From Ignavibacteria bacterium (GTDB lineage Bacteria > Bacteroidota > Ignavibacteria > Kapaibacteriales > Kapaibacteriaceae), in assembly GCA_016191145.1 (NCBI GenBank), contig JACPPD010000015.1:62001-126000 (forward strand): a stretch of DNA of 64,000 nucleotides, read 5' to 3'. Position 1 is the stretch's first letter; each line of letters starts with the position of its first letter. Made by a program: the position numbers and the translations under genes. Positions 52,157 through 61,201 of this stretch are shown here, piece by piece. The notes under the pieces are model-generated. The model worked only from the letters and a program-made list of their open reading frames with translations. It was not told the DNA's origin and searched no databases.

Positions 52157-53409
52157 TGTTTAGGGACCGACATTCGCGGTTTGGAATCGACGAGTGTTTC
52201 CGGCGTGACGGTGGGCAAGACGCGCTCGGCCAAATCTAAGATGTTGACGAAAGGAGTATGCATAAGGATTACCGACGACGGTACCTGTTCCACTAACAGT
52301 GAGTATAGCCGAACAGGATGGAAGGGCACGTCACCAATACCATCCTTATTCAAATCATAACCAACATACGAACTCCAGTAATTGTTGATAAATGTATTCT
52401 GCGAGTTCACTGAATTTGTTGTGACATCGAAACTGTTCCCCTCAAATGTGTTGTCACGAACTGTGGTTTCAACACAGTTGCCTAATAATCTCAACGCATA
52501 TCCATTATTTCTGAACACGTTGTGTTCAAGTAAAATTCTCGCGGCGCCTTCGGCATGTATGGCAATCGAATTTCTATCAAACACGTTGCCACTCAAATGG
52601 CTGTCAGATATTTCTTTCAACAGAAGACCGTATGACGTGGGTCCCCAGTTATTGGCGAATGTATTGTCCATCATCTGTACATAATGAGTGAACATTACAG
52701 CCACACCAGCTCCGTTATGAATGAACCTGTTCTTGTTATACGAGCAACTATCGCTGAACATGAAATGCAATCCGTATCGAATATTATTCCTGATAGTATT
52801 GCCGACGACCGTCCCTCGATTCATGAATTCAAAGTAAATGCCATCTCGGTGACCTTCTATGATGTTGCCGCTGACGTAGACATCTTTACTCGTCCAGCAA
52901 TGAATACCATTGCCTGAATTCATCTCAAAATCTTTGTCAGCTTTGAGAATGTTGTCGGCAACGCGGCAATGTTCCGAATTACTGAGATAGATAGCAAAAA
53001 ACCCGTTCAAGATTCTGCAACGCAACACTTCGCAATGTTTGGAATTAATAATTTTTATCGCTGCGTTATCATCAACGTAGCTGACGGCTACATTCCGCAA
53101 TTCCAAATCTGAAATGAGAACGGAATCCGATTCAACTGAAATTAACGTTCCCGGAGTGTTATTGCCATCTATAACAGCCCCTTTCCTTCCTCTCAGTTCC
53201 AATGGATGTTTGATGACGATATTCGACTCGATAAACACGCCGGGTTCCACTAGCACCACATCGCCCCGCTGAGAACTTGAAACGGCCTGACGTACCGATG
53301 TAAACCGACCATTTTTCGATACCTTGATTGTTTCGGCATTAGCCATGCTCACCAATACCATTAGCGTTGCAGCAAGCATCATGGTCGGAATCATGGTGGA
53401 AAGAGCCAT
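52153..53409 (-). CDS. nosD: NosD, periplasmic parallel beta-helix protein
   Basis: ~418-aa protein: a signal (MALSTMIPTMMLAATLMVLV) followed by right-handed beta-helix repeats (residues ~60-330), with recurrent Asn-x-Ile/Val-x-Gly/Asn steps such as VSGNIIEGHRDGIYFEFMNR and GNTIRNNIRYGLHF. NosD binds NosFY and hands sulfur or copper-site components to NosZ. The start may be ATG 53409 or GTG 53418, which overlaps the nosL stop. Confidence 0.92.
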   Translation of the reverse strand: MALSTMIPTMMLAATLMVLVSMANAETIKVSKNGRFTSVRQAVSSSQRGDVVLVEPGVFIESNIVIKHPLELRGRKGAVIDGNNTPGTLISVESDSVLISDLELRNVAVSYVDDNAAIKIINSKHCEVLRCRILNGFFAIYLSNSEHCRVADNILKADKDFEMNSGNGIHCWTSKDVYVSGNIIEGHRDGIYFEFMNRGTVVGNTIRNNIRYGLHFMFSDSCSYNKNRFIHNGAGVAVMFTHYVQMMDNTFANNWGPTSYGLLLKEISDSHLSGNVFDRNSIAIHAEGAARILLEHNVFRNNGYALRLLGNCVETTVRDNTFEGNSFDVTTNSVNSQNTFINNYWSSYVGYDLNKDGIGDVPFHPVRLYSLLVEQVPSSVILMHTPFVNILDLAERVLPTVTPETLVDSKPRMSVPKQ

Positions 53410-53417
53410 GCTACGCA

Positions 53418-53858
53418 CTACCTTCCCGTAGCGAGCTTGACAACACTATCGAAATTTAAAATCATTCCAGGATACCTCTCAAGCATGGCCGAAGCCTCTT
53501 GGTTGTTTACAAATGCTGCAACGTTGAGGCCCATTGGAGAGTGCAATTCGGAACTCCGCAGATACGAAGCAGATTTGGCATCGATTAGTTCGCCGGGTTT
53601 ATTAAAATTCGAAACCCATATCGAAGTAATTCTGGTGTGCGACTCCACTGATGTCTGGTAATAATATCCAATCAAACATTCAGGTGAATCGAACTTAAGC
53701 GCTTTACCCGTATAGCTTACCAACTCAGAAGCAAACTTCTTGTCGGTAATCGTCATTCTGCAATGTGCACACGGGTCGGCTCCAAAATTTATTGGAGTTG
53801 GTCCGGAAGCTGTGCACGCAACAAGTATGAAGAACAGGGCACCAAGGTAGGTCCTCAT
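53418..53858 (-). CDS. nosL: NosL, copper-chaperone lipoprotein
   Basis: 146-aa lipoprotein (MRTYLGALFFILVACTASG, lipobox LVAC). It has the Cu(I) site CAHCRMTITDKKFASELV; the flanking Met and His complete the known NosL pattern. NosL delivers copper to NosZ. ATG 53858 overlaps the upstream stop as ATGA and has AGGA just ahead, so I reject the longer frame from 53918. Confidence 0.92.
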   Translation of the reverse strand: MRTYLGALFFILVACTASGPTPINFGADPCAHCRMTITDKKFASELVSYTGKALKFDSPECLIGYYYQTSVESHTRITSIWVSNFNKPGELIDAKSASYLRSSELHSPMGLNVAAFVNNQEASAMLERYPGMILNFDSVVKLATGR

Positions 53859-54463
53859 GTTCCTGCAGTGGCCAATGGCAATTTTGTAGCAGCCTTCCTG
53901 GATGCCCACCACGCCCAACCAGCTAATGCAACCGATAGCAAGATTAAGTAGGAACCTAACGCCGGATAGGAGTATGCGGTAATATTCAATAACTTTTCCG
54001 AACCGAAGAGAGGGGGCTGGTACGACATTCCCGGGATTTTAATCGCAGCTCGGGGATCGAGATTGTGACCGTAGTCATATTCCCACCTGTAGAAGTCGTA
54101 CATGCCTAACGTTCCAGCAATCAATAGTAGCACAAGCCAGACAATGACTAATTGGCGTTTCCCGATCAGCGAAGTCAGGAGACCAACTGCAATCAGAACA
54201 CCAACAATGAGCGGCATGTATTCAAGTTCCGGAATCGCTTTTTCATCGATCGGCTTCATGCCAATGTAGTGATTTAGCCCGTTAACATTTTGCAGGTCAA
54301 ATTCGTTGGCGCCACGTACCTCATTAATAGAAATCAAAATTCCAAGCTCATAGCCTTTGGGGTACTGAGGCGCTTCGAGGGTGATCGACCACATTGGCAC
54401 GAAGAATAGTCCGATCAATAATGCTGAAGCGAGAACCATAAACAGTCGCGATTTCATTGTCAT
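53855..54463 (-). CDS. nos-cluster membrane protein (NosB-like by position)
   Basis: 202-aa protein with about four membrane helices (residues ~7-25, ~82-100, ~105-122, ~168-190) and a periplasmic-looking loop rich in acidic and aromatic residues (YDFYRWEYDYGHNLDPRAAI). It lies between nosZ and nosL, where clade II nos clusters commonly carry a membrane protein of unknown role (nosB in Wolinella). I cannot confirm sequence homology. The start is ATG 54463 or ATG 54457. Confidence 0.7.
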   Translation of the reverse strand: MTMKSRLFMVLASALLIGLFFVPMWSITLEAPQYPKGYELGILISINEVRGANEFDLQNVNGLNHYIGMKPIDEKAIPELEYMPLIVGVLIAVGLLTSLIGKRQLVIVWLVLLLIAGTLGMYDFYRWEYDYGHNLDPRAAIKIPGMSYQPPLFGSEKLLNITAYSYPALGSYLILLSVALAGWAWWASRKAATKLPLATAGT

Positions 54464-54473
54464 CTAGTGCTCT

Positions 54474-56435
54474 TTATTTTCTTGAATTCCATGTCAATGC
54501 TGTGCTTGACCCGCTGGGTGAAACGCGGACATAACCCTGCATTTCCTGATGCAGCGCCGAACAAAAGTCTGTGCAATAGAATGGATATATACCAGGTGTC
54601 TTTGGTTCCCACAAAAGAGTGCACGTTTCTCCGGGCATAATGAGGAGTTCAGAATTATTTGCTCCAAGTACGGCAAAGCCGTGAGGTACATCCCAGTCCT
54701 GCTCGAGATTTGTTATGTGCCAATACACCTTATCGCCAACCTTAATACCTTCAATGTTATCTGGGGCGAAGTGCGATCGGATCGACGTCATGTACACATG
54801 AACTTCGTTACCCTTGCGTACAACCCTGGCATCGGCTTCCTTCTTAGTTGCATAGGGGTGTTTATTCTGGGCTAACTGATAAATCTTTTTAGAGTTCTTC
54901 ACAATCAGGTCTGCGGGGCAAGCCTGAGCATAGTGTGGTTCGCCAATTGTTGGAAAATCAAGCAGCAGCTTCATCTTTTCGCCCGTGATATCATACAACT
55001 GAGCAGATTGGAAGAGCTCAGGTCCCGTTGGCAGAAATCTGTCCTTTGTGATTTTGTTATAAGCGAGAACATATTTTCCCCATGGCTTCTTAGTATCGCC
55101 TCCTGGAATACCCAGATGGCCTATGGAGTAGTATGTGGGAACGCGATCGACGACTTTGAAATCCTTGAGCGACCACTTGACGATTTCTGAGGACACGAAC
55201 ATCGATGTGTATGCAAATCCCTTGTCGTCAAATTCAGTATGAAGGGGGCCAAGTCCCGGTTTCTCCACTTCGCCTGCCAGACATGCCTTGTAGTTTAACA
55301 CCGGAATTCCATCAATCTCCTTGTCAATCTTCCCGTCTTGGATTGCTTTCAACATTTTAGAAAACGACAATACGGGAATAACTGTTGCCAGTTTGCCTCC
55401 ACCTACAATCAATTCACCATTTGGGGCTACATCGCATCCATGAGGAGATTTCGGTGTAGGCATATAATACACATTACCCTTTGTATCTGCCGATGTAAGG
55501 ATTCTCACATCTTTCTCCATCACAGAAGAGGCAGTATGCGTTTCATCATTATAAATATTATGAGCATAAGAAACGTTAACTATTTGCCCCTTACCCTGAG
55601 CAGCAAGTTCTTCGCATTTTTTCCAGTTAACTGCTACGATAAAGTCCTTGTCGTTCTGCGATGCATTGATCTCCAGCATCGTATTTGCTTTTTCCGTGTT
55701 ATAGCAGGAGAAGAATATCCAGTCGTGCGACGGTCCCTTACCGGCATGTGCCAGGTCGTAGTCGAACCCGGGCATCATAAGCTGAAAAGCCAGGCTCAAC
55801 CGACCCGTTGCTTTATCCATCTTAACAAAGCTTAGAGTTCCCTTGAATTTTTCGGAATACGCCTGAATGCTGACGTCTTCGTTTGGAATTGGTAAAGAAA
55901 ACCGTGTGCCAGCAACGATGTACTCAGAATTCTCCGTTGTAAACGGCGAACTATGATTCCCGGAGCTGTTTGGAATCTCAAGGATTTCCTTTGTTCTAAA
56001 ATCGGTCAGGTCTATTCTCGCAACACGCGGTGTGTTGTTTGCATTGATGAACAGAAACCTGCCATCGGGAACGCCATCGGACATCGAGAATTCCGGATGG
56101 TGCGAATCGTCCCATGGGATAAATCCGTGCGACGTCATCAGCATTGGCTTCGTCTCTTCCGAAAAGCCATAGGCTTTTTCAGGGTCCATGGAGAAGACCG
56201 GAATAACGCGGATTAAACGTCCACTCGGTAAACCGATAACGGCCATTTGTCCGCTGAAGCCGCCCGATGCAAAATCATAGAACTCGTCCTTAGCACCAGG
56301 CGCAACATATACCTTCATGGCGGCATCGGCTACGCTGCCGATTGCCTTAGTGTCTGTGCCGCCAGAGCATCCTGTAAAAAACAAGGCCGATGTAGCGATA
56401 CTGCTAATCAGCAAAAGAGTTAACATAGATTTCAT
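54474..56435 (-). CDS. nosZ: Nitrous oxide reductase, clade II (lipoprotein/Sec type)
   Basis: 653-aa NosZ, which reduces N2O to N2. The N-terminus MKSMLTLLLISSIATSALFF ends in TGC, a Sec lipoprotein signal rather than a Tat signal, so it belongs to clade II and is membrane-tethered. The propeller carries CuZ-site motifs (DDSHHPEFS, PHGCDVAPNGELIVGGGK, GLGPLHTEF, GEPHYAQACPAD). The C-terminal cupredoxin has the CuA site YCTDFCSALHQEMQGY with an upstream His (DVPHGFAV). ATG 56435 with GGAAGA upstream is preferred to 56510. Confidence 0.95.
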   Translation of the reverse strand: MKSMLTLLLISSIATSALFFTGCSGGTDTKAIGSVADAAMKVYVAPGAKDEFYDFASGGFSGQMAVIGLPSGRLIRVIPVFSMDPEKAYGFSEETKPMLMTSHGFIPWDDSHHPEFSMSDGVPDGRFLFINANNTPRVARIDLTDFRTKEILEIPNSSGNHSSPFTTENSEYIVAGTRFSLPIPNEDVSIQAYSEKFKGTLSFVKMDKATGRLSLAFQLMMPGFDYDLAHAGKGPSHDWIFFSCYNTEKANTMLEINASQNDKDFIVAVNWKKCEELAAQGKGQIVNVSYAHNIYNDETHTASSVMEKDVRILTSADTKGNVYYMPTPKSPHGCDVAPNGELIVGGGKLATVIPVLSFSKMLKAIQDGKIDKEIDGIPVLNYKACLAGEVEKPGLGPLHTEFDDKGFAYTSMFVSSEIVKWSLKDFKVVDRVPTYYSIGHLGIPGGDTKKPWGKYVLAYNKITKDRFLPTGPELFQSAQLYDITGEKMKLLLDFPTIGEPHYAQACPADLIVKNSKKIYQLAQNKHPYATKKEADARVVRKGNEVHVYMTSIRSHFAPDNIEGIKVGDKVYWHITNLEQDWDVPHGFAVLGANNSELLIMPGETCTLLWEPKTPGIYPFYCTDFCSALHQEMQGYVRVSPSGSSTALTWNSRK

Positions 56436-56493
56436 CTCAATTCTTCCTTTCGGGATGTACATGAGTGTTGATAATCGTGATTGTGCGATTCGT

Positions 56494-56967
56494 TTAGTTT
56501 TTTTGTGCATAGTCTCTCAGATGCTCGAGCACATTGCGTGCATCCTGCTCCTGGAGGTTCAGATTAGGCATGCGCAGCATAAACGTTTGAATAAGGGCCT
56601 TAACGGTGTCATCATTGTCTTGCATCGTTTCAGGAAACAGAATCATATTCATCACATATTCTGGCGTTCGGCGCGCAGTAACCTTTCCGAGAGGTGGCCC
56701 TACATACCGCTCATCGTACTTATGGCACGCACCGCACTTTGTCTCGAAAATCTCCTTACCTGCTGTTGCCATTTTCACATCGATTTTGGGTGAAACATCG
56801 ACGTTTTTGATCTTGAAGTACGACGGCTCGTCTTTAGATACGTCGGCTTCGTTCCTTTCTGTCCCTTCATCTGAGGATTCTCTTTCGACGGTGCATGCAG
56901 GTACTACACCCAGGACTATTGAAGCAGACGCAATTGAGACTAGTAGTTTGCTAACTACGGTTTTCAT
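56494..56967 (-). CDS. Monoheme cytochrome c lipoprotein, probable electron donor to NosZ
   Basis: 157-aa protein. ATG 56967 follows AAGGAG and begins MKTVVSKLLVSIASASIVLG, with lipobox VPAC. After a charged linker there is one heme site, CGACHKY, and a distal Met in LRMPNLN. It sits directly ahead of nosZ, 58 bases upstream, as c-type cytochromes do in clade II clusters. The longer open frame (to 57123) runs into the RIC gene. Confidence 0.9.
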   Translation of the reverse strand: MKTVVSKLLVSIASASIVLGVVPACTVERESSDEGTERNEADVSKDEPSYFKIKNVDVSPKIDVKMATAGKEIFETKCGACHKYDERYVGPPLGKVTARRTPEYVMNMILFPETMQDNDDTVKALIQTFMLRMPNLNLQEQDARNVLEHLRDYAQKN

Positions 56968-57002
56968 TGTTTTCTCCTTGAACATGGAGTATAAGAAGTC
57001 AA

Positions 57003-57677
57003 TTATCCAAGCTTCTCCTGGAGGAGCTTGGGAAACAAAACAGAATTTTCCAGGAATACGTGGTGCATTGTGTCTTGAAAAACTTCGCGAAGAAGCCGAT
57101 ACGTTGTTCGGTGAGTTGTGCATGCCTCTGCAGGAGGAGTGAACCTGTTTGTAAGATCTCGAAGTTTTAGAAGCACCGTCCCTACATGTTGATGCTCTGT
57201 GTCGAGACTGTCAATCATTGGTTTCAATTCTTCGTACCGCAGTTCCATCACCTGCGGTGAGAAGACAACAGCTTCTTCTTCATCCAGATGTGCCAGGAGT
57301 TCTTCGCACAAGTCTTCGATGATTTCTGCCAGAGAGTAGGTTTCGGGGAACCTTTCGCCATGCTTTGATGCCACTCGTAAGATGGAAGATTTTAATAAGG
57401 GAAGCGAATGTCTGAGATATCGGTGGTGGTTTTGCACGATATAGCTGATCAGCATTGGGGCATCCCATAACCAGGGCCGAAAGACCGAAGAAGTCTCTGA
57501 GGCTTCGGTGTTTCGTATTTCCTGAAGGATTTCCGATGCACTGATCTGAGCGTTCTGACAAGCATCTTCAAGCGTTTGCTGCCCCTTACAGCAATAATCG
57601 AAGTCGTATTTCTCTAAAACGAATACTGCAGCCTGTGAGCCAAGGGCAAGCGACGACAAAGTTGATGTGATTTCCAT
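57003..57677 (-). CDS. RIC-family iron-sulfur cluster repair di-iron protein (ScdA/YtfE)
   Basis: 224-aa protein. An N-terminal DUF542 domain (VLEKYDFDYCCKGQQTLEDA) is followed by a hemerythrin-like di-iron domain with ligands in VQNHHRYLR, LLAHLDEEEAVVFS, TEHQHVG and MHHVFLENSVLFP. RIC proteins restore iron-sulfur clusters damaged by NO. It is first in the nos operon and probably FNR/Dnr-controlled (box at 57712). I use ATG 57677; TTG 57698 is in frame. Confidence 0.92.
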   Translation of the reverse strand: MEITSTLSSLALGSQAAVFVLEKYDFDYCCKGQQTLEDACQNAQISASEILQEIRNTEASETSSVFRPWLWDAPMLISYIVQNHHRYLRHSLPLLKSSILRVASKHGERFPETYSLAEIIEDLCEELLAHLDEEEAVVFSPQVMELRYEELKPMIDSLDTEHQHVGTVLLKLRDLTNRFTPPAEACTTHRTTYRLLREVFQDTMHHVFLENSVLFPKLLQEKLG

Positions 57678-57711
57678 ACAGCTAATTACGGAAGTCAATT
57701 GTGGCGATAAA

Positions 57712-57723
57712 TGATTTTTATCA
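57712..57723 (-). promoter_or_regulatory. FNR/Dnr-type binding site upstream of the RIC-nos operon
   Basis: TGATTTTTATCA is the core TGAT-N4-ATCA of the FNR/CRP group, extended to an ATGAT/ATCAT palindrome. Its centre is 40 bases before the RIC ATG. The 347-base gap 57678-58024 holds this, a T-rich tract (57928-57944) and presumably the divergent marR promoter; no gene. Confidence 0.65.
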
Positions 57724-58024
57724 TGGTCTAATTCAAGAACCCTTTAGAAAAATAATTTTCTTCTCAAAAGGTCATAGCAACCGAGTCTGCCCAACTGGTC
57801 GGAAACGGTAATTGTATTCGTAGAGTCTGAGCGTGATTCATTATGTCAAGGTTATCAGCGATTTCAGAAATAGGGTTATACTCACGTTCGTCACTATGAA
57901 CAGCCAGATCATCACATTTTTACCCAACCATTCATTTTTTTTTTAACACATAAGAAAGATTTTGTTCGGTGAATAATGTAACGGTTGTTAAATTCGCCTT
58001 CTAACACATATTTAGGATTCACTC

Positions 58025-58474
58025 ATGACTAAAAAGAAAACCAGCCAGCCGAGTTCCGTAGGTGCAGGACCAGGCTTGCTCATAACGGTTGCCTCTTTCA
58101 AATGGCAGCGTTCTGCTAACGAAGCTCTCGACGAGCTCGATCTCTCGCCAACGCAATTCGCAATGCTGAGCGGTATTGATGCTCTTTCGTCGCAGGAAGA
58201 CAACATCACGCAAACGAAACTTGCGCGATTCGTAGGCGCTGATATGATGCTTACGTCGAAGCACGTTCGTGAACTCGAAGAGCGCGACCTTGTTAACAGA
58301 GATGAACACCCAACCGATACTCGGGCACGGTCGCTTAGCCTTACACGCGAAGGCTCTGCCTTGTTAAAAAAGGCTATCAGAGTTGTTACGCGAGTAGACA
58401 AGTCTGTGTTTGCTGATGCTCCAGGTATCGACAAGGTGAGAAAGGCTCTCTCTGACCTCACCGGATGGGAGTAG
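58025..58474 (+). CDS. MarR-family transcriptional regulator
   Basis: 149-aa protein with a MarR winged helix: LSPTQFAMLSGIDALSSQED, recognition region TQTKLARFVGADMMLTSKHV, and the wing RDLVNRDEHPTDTRARSLSL. AGGA lies seven bases before the ATG. It overlaps nadE by ten bases, so it probably does not act only on the nos operon. The ligand is unknown. Confidence 0.9.
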   Translation: MTKKKTSQPSSVGAGPGLLITVASFKWQRSANEALDELDLSPTQFAMLSGIDALSSQEDNITQTKLARFVGADMMLTSKHVRELEERDLVNRDEHPTDTRARSLSLTREGSALLKKAIRVVTRVDKSVFADAPGIDKVRKALSDLTGWE

Positions 58475-60438
58475 TGAAGTCTAGCATAATCACGTCTCTC
58501 GGATTTCGCCGGGTGGCTACGATTAGTCCACGAACAAGTGCGGGAGACGTGAATGCTAACATCACAGAAATCATCAAATGGTGCGATCATGCATCGCATG
58601 AGGGCGCCGATGTTATCGTACTTCCAGAGCTCTGTATAACCGGATACGCTATTGGCGATCTTGTTAGACTTCCGGATTTGCTCTCGGATGCCTTACAGGG
58701 ACTTGAACAACTCCGAAAGTGGACAACGGGGAAGACGGCGATGGTTTTCGCCGGGCTTCCTTTGGAAGTAGGTTCGAAGATTTATAATGTTGGAGTGGCT
58801 CTTCACGACGCACACATTCTTGCAGTTGTCCCGAAAAGCTACCTTCCCTCCACCCGCGAGTACTACGATCTCCGTTGGTTCGCCAGTGGTGCCGATTCCG
58901 TTGCTCAAACAGTACGGATTGGTATTGCAGACGTGCCCTTTGGGACAGATATTCTCATAGAGGATGCCCGAGATGCATCCATGATATGCGGAATTGAGTT
59001 ATGCGAAGATGTGTGGGCAGTAGAACCTCCAAGCCTTGCTATGGCTCGTGCAGGAGCAACATTGATTGTGAATTTATCAGCAAGCAATGAATTGGTTGGC
59101 AAAGCCCCCTACCGTCGCAGCCTGATTGTTCAGCAAAGCGCTCGCACATACTCATGTTATGCATACTCGTCTGCCGGACCAAGCGAGAGTACGACAGATA
59201 TGGTGTTCAGCGGCCATTGCATGATCGCAGAATCTGGTGAGCTACTGGCAGAAAGTGAACGGCTGGTAATTGCAGGCACAATGGTTCTTTCAGATGTAAA
59301 TCTTAGACACTGTGTGCAGGAACGTTTGAATGGACAGTCGTTCAAACAAGGGCCGCCGACGAAAAAATTCCGACGTGTATCGCGTCCGCTGGAAGTCTCA
59401 TCAAAAACCGATGTACGACGAAAAATCAGTCCGTTGCCGTTTGTGCCATTCGATGCATCGGATCGGTCGGCACGGTGCATGGAAATTGTGCGCATGCAGG
59501 CAACTGCCCTAGCTGTTCGGATGAACCACATGGGTACAAAGAGAATGGTGTTGGGATTGTCGGGCGGGTTGGATTCGACACTTGCAGCATTGGTCTGCGA
59601 AGAAGCGTGTGAATTGCTTTCGTTCCCACGCACTGAAATGCTGTTTGTTACCATGCCTGGAATGGGAACTTCGCAGCGCACTAAGAATAATGCAGACCAT
59701 TTAGCAAAAGCGTTGGGTGCAGAGCTCCGATCAATTGATATTTCGAAGAGTGTACATCAGCACTTTGCCGATATCTCGCACAATGAAAATGATAAATCAA
59801 TTGTGTATGAGAATGCTCAGGCTAGGGAACGAACGCAAATATTGATGGACATTGCCAATTCGGTAGGGGGCTTGGTAGTGGGCACAGGCGACCTCAGCGA
59901 GTTGGCTCTTGGATGGAGTACGTATAACGCAGACCACATGTCGATGTATAACGTAAACAGTGGTGTGCCTAAGACACTTGTCCGGCATCTGATAGAGTGG
60001 TTTGCTGAGTCGAAAGCCGACGCTAAAACGCGCGATGTACTGCGAGATATTCTTGACACGCCGATTTCACCAGAGTTGCTTCCTCCTACCGATGAGGGGA
60101 TTATTGCTCAGCGAACCGAGGAGATGATAGGACCATTCGAGCTTCACGACTTTTTTCTGTTCCATCTCATCCGCCTGGAAGAGCCCGTGAGAAATGTGGC
60201 AATTCTTGCCTGCCTTGCGTTCGAGGGCAAGTACACGCAGGAACAGATCGTTGGCTGGCTCGAAATATTCATCACTCGGTTTTTCATCCACCAGTTTAAG
60301 CGGTCGTGCATGCCCGATGGCGTAAAGATTGGATCGGTCGCGCTCTCGCCGCGGGCCGACTGGCGGATGCCAAGTGATGCCAAGCCACAGACTTGGCTGA
60401 GGCAGCTGACAGAAATCGGGCTTGAACTTTCATCCTAA
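58465..60438 (+). CDS. nadE: Glutamine-dependent NAD+ synthetase
   Basis: 657-aa two-domain NadE. Residues ~15-280 are a nitrilase-type glutaminase with the Glu-Lys-Cys triad in LPELCITGY, PKSYLPS and GIELCEDVW. The C-terminal synthetase has the PP-loop LGLSGGLDSTLAALV and GTGDLSELALGWSTY. Length and layout match the large M. tuberculosis-type enzyme. It makes NAD from deamido-NAD, the last step of the pathway begun by nadA-nadB at 41 kb. ATG 58465 lies inside marR; GTG 58474 is an alternative. Confidence 0.95.
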   Translation: MGVVKSSIITSLGFRRVATISPRTSAGDVNANITEIIKWCDHASHEGADVIVLPELCITGYAIGDLVRLPDLLSDALQGLEQLRKWTTGKTAMVFAGLPLEVGSKIYNVGVALHDAHILAVVPKSYLPSTREYYDLRWFASGADSVAQTVRIGIADVPFGTDILIEDARDASMICGIELCEDVWAVEPPSLAMARAGATLIVNLSASNELVGKAPYRRSLIVQQSARTYSCYAYSSAGPSESTTDMVFSGHCMIAESGELLAESERLVIAGTMVLSDVNLRHCVQERLNGQSFKQGPPTKKFRRVSRPLEVSSKTDVRRKISPLPFVPFDASDRSARCMEIVRMQATALAVRMNHMGTKRMVLGLSGGLDSTLAALVCEEACELLSFPRTEMLFVTMPGMGTSQRTKNNADHLAKALGAELRSIDISKSVHQHFADISHNENDKSIVYENAQARERTQILMDIANSVGGLVVGTGDLSELALGWSTYNADHMSMYNVNSGVPKTLVRHLIEWFAESKADAKTRDVLRDILDTPISPELLPPTDEGIIAQRTEEMIGPFELHDFFLFHLIRLEEPVRNVAILACLAFEGKYTQEQIVGWLEIFITRFFIHQFKRSCMPDGVKIGSVALSPRADWRMPSDAKPQTWLRQLTEIGLELSS

Positions 60439-60513
60439 TCCTGAGATTTTTATACCGTCCGTATCGATTTCATTCGTATTTTTAGGTACGTAAAAACATA
60501 CACTGGGTTCGAT

Positions 60514-61191
60514 ATGAACGGGGTCGGGAATCCCATTCGAATCATCATCGCCGATGATCACGAGATTTCTCGCATTGGCATCAGGCGGTTAGTTTCAAAT
60601 ACGCCTGATATTGAGGTGGTGGCTGAGGCTGTTAATGGTGCACAGACAATCGACCTTGCTCGATCGCTGAAACCGGACGTCATCCTCATGGATGTACTCA
60701 TGCCTAACGTAAACGGCATCGAGGCTGCACAGAGGATTAAATCCGATATGCAATCCATTTCTATCATTATGTTGAGTTCTGCTGAAGATCCTTCGTCCAT
60801 TGAGAGAGCAATGTATGCAGGCGCCGACGGATACCTTTCCAAAGAAGTCGGCTCGCAGGAACTGGTTCAGGCTATCAAACATGTTCAAATAGGGGAGCGC
60901 GTGTTTAGTAAGACTGTGCTAAACTTACTCGAAGGCAAGGCCGTTGAAGCAAGGGAATCCGAGCCGCCGATAGCTCTTACAAAACGCGAAGAAGAGATTG
61001 TTACGCTTGTTGCTAAGGGGCTTACCAGCCAGGAAATTGGAAAGAGATTGTTCATTAGTCCGCGTACGGTTGAAACACACCGTGCACGAATTATGGACAA
61101 GCTTGGAGTGAACAATGCTGCAGGTCTTGTGCGCTTTGCACTACTGCATGCAACTTACTTCAACCTCCACAGCACGAATGAGGAAGCGTAA
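60514..61191 (+). CDS. NarL/FixJ-type response regulator
   Basis: 225-aa protein. The receiver domain has the acidic pair IIADDHE, phospho-acceptor Asp in VILMDVLMPNVNG, the SS switch (MLSSAEDP) and Lys in GYLSKEVGS. The LuxR-type HTH is LTKREEEIVTLVAKGLTSQE ... SPRTVETHRARIMDKLGV. No histidine kinase is adjacent, so it is an orphan in this window. It lies 75 bases after nadE. Confidence 0.93.
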   Translation: MNGVGNPIRIIIADDHEISRIGIRRLVSNTPDIEVVAEAVNGAQTIDLARSLKPDVILMDVLMPNVNGIEAAQRIKSDMQSISIIMLSSAEDPSSIERAMYAGADGYLSKEVGSQELVQAIKHVQIGERVFSKTVLNLLEGKAVEARESEPPIALTKREEEIVTLVAKGLTSQEIGKRLFISPRTVETHRARIMDKLGVNNAAGLVRFALLHATYFNLHSTNEEA

Positions 61192-61201
61192 ACGTCGGTG
61201 A

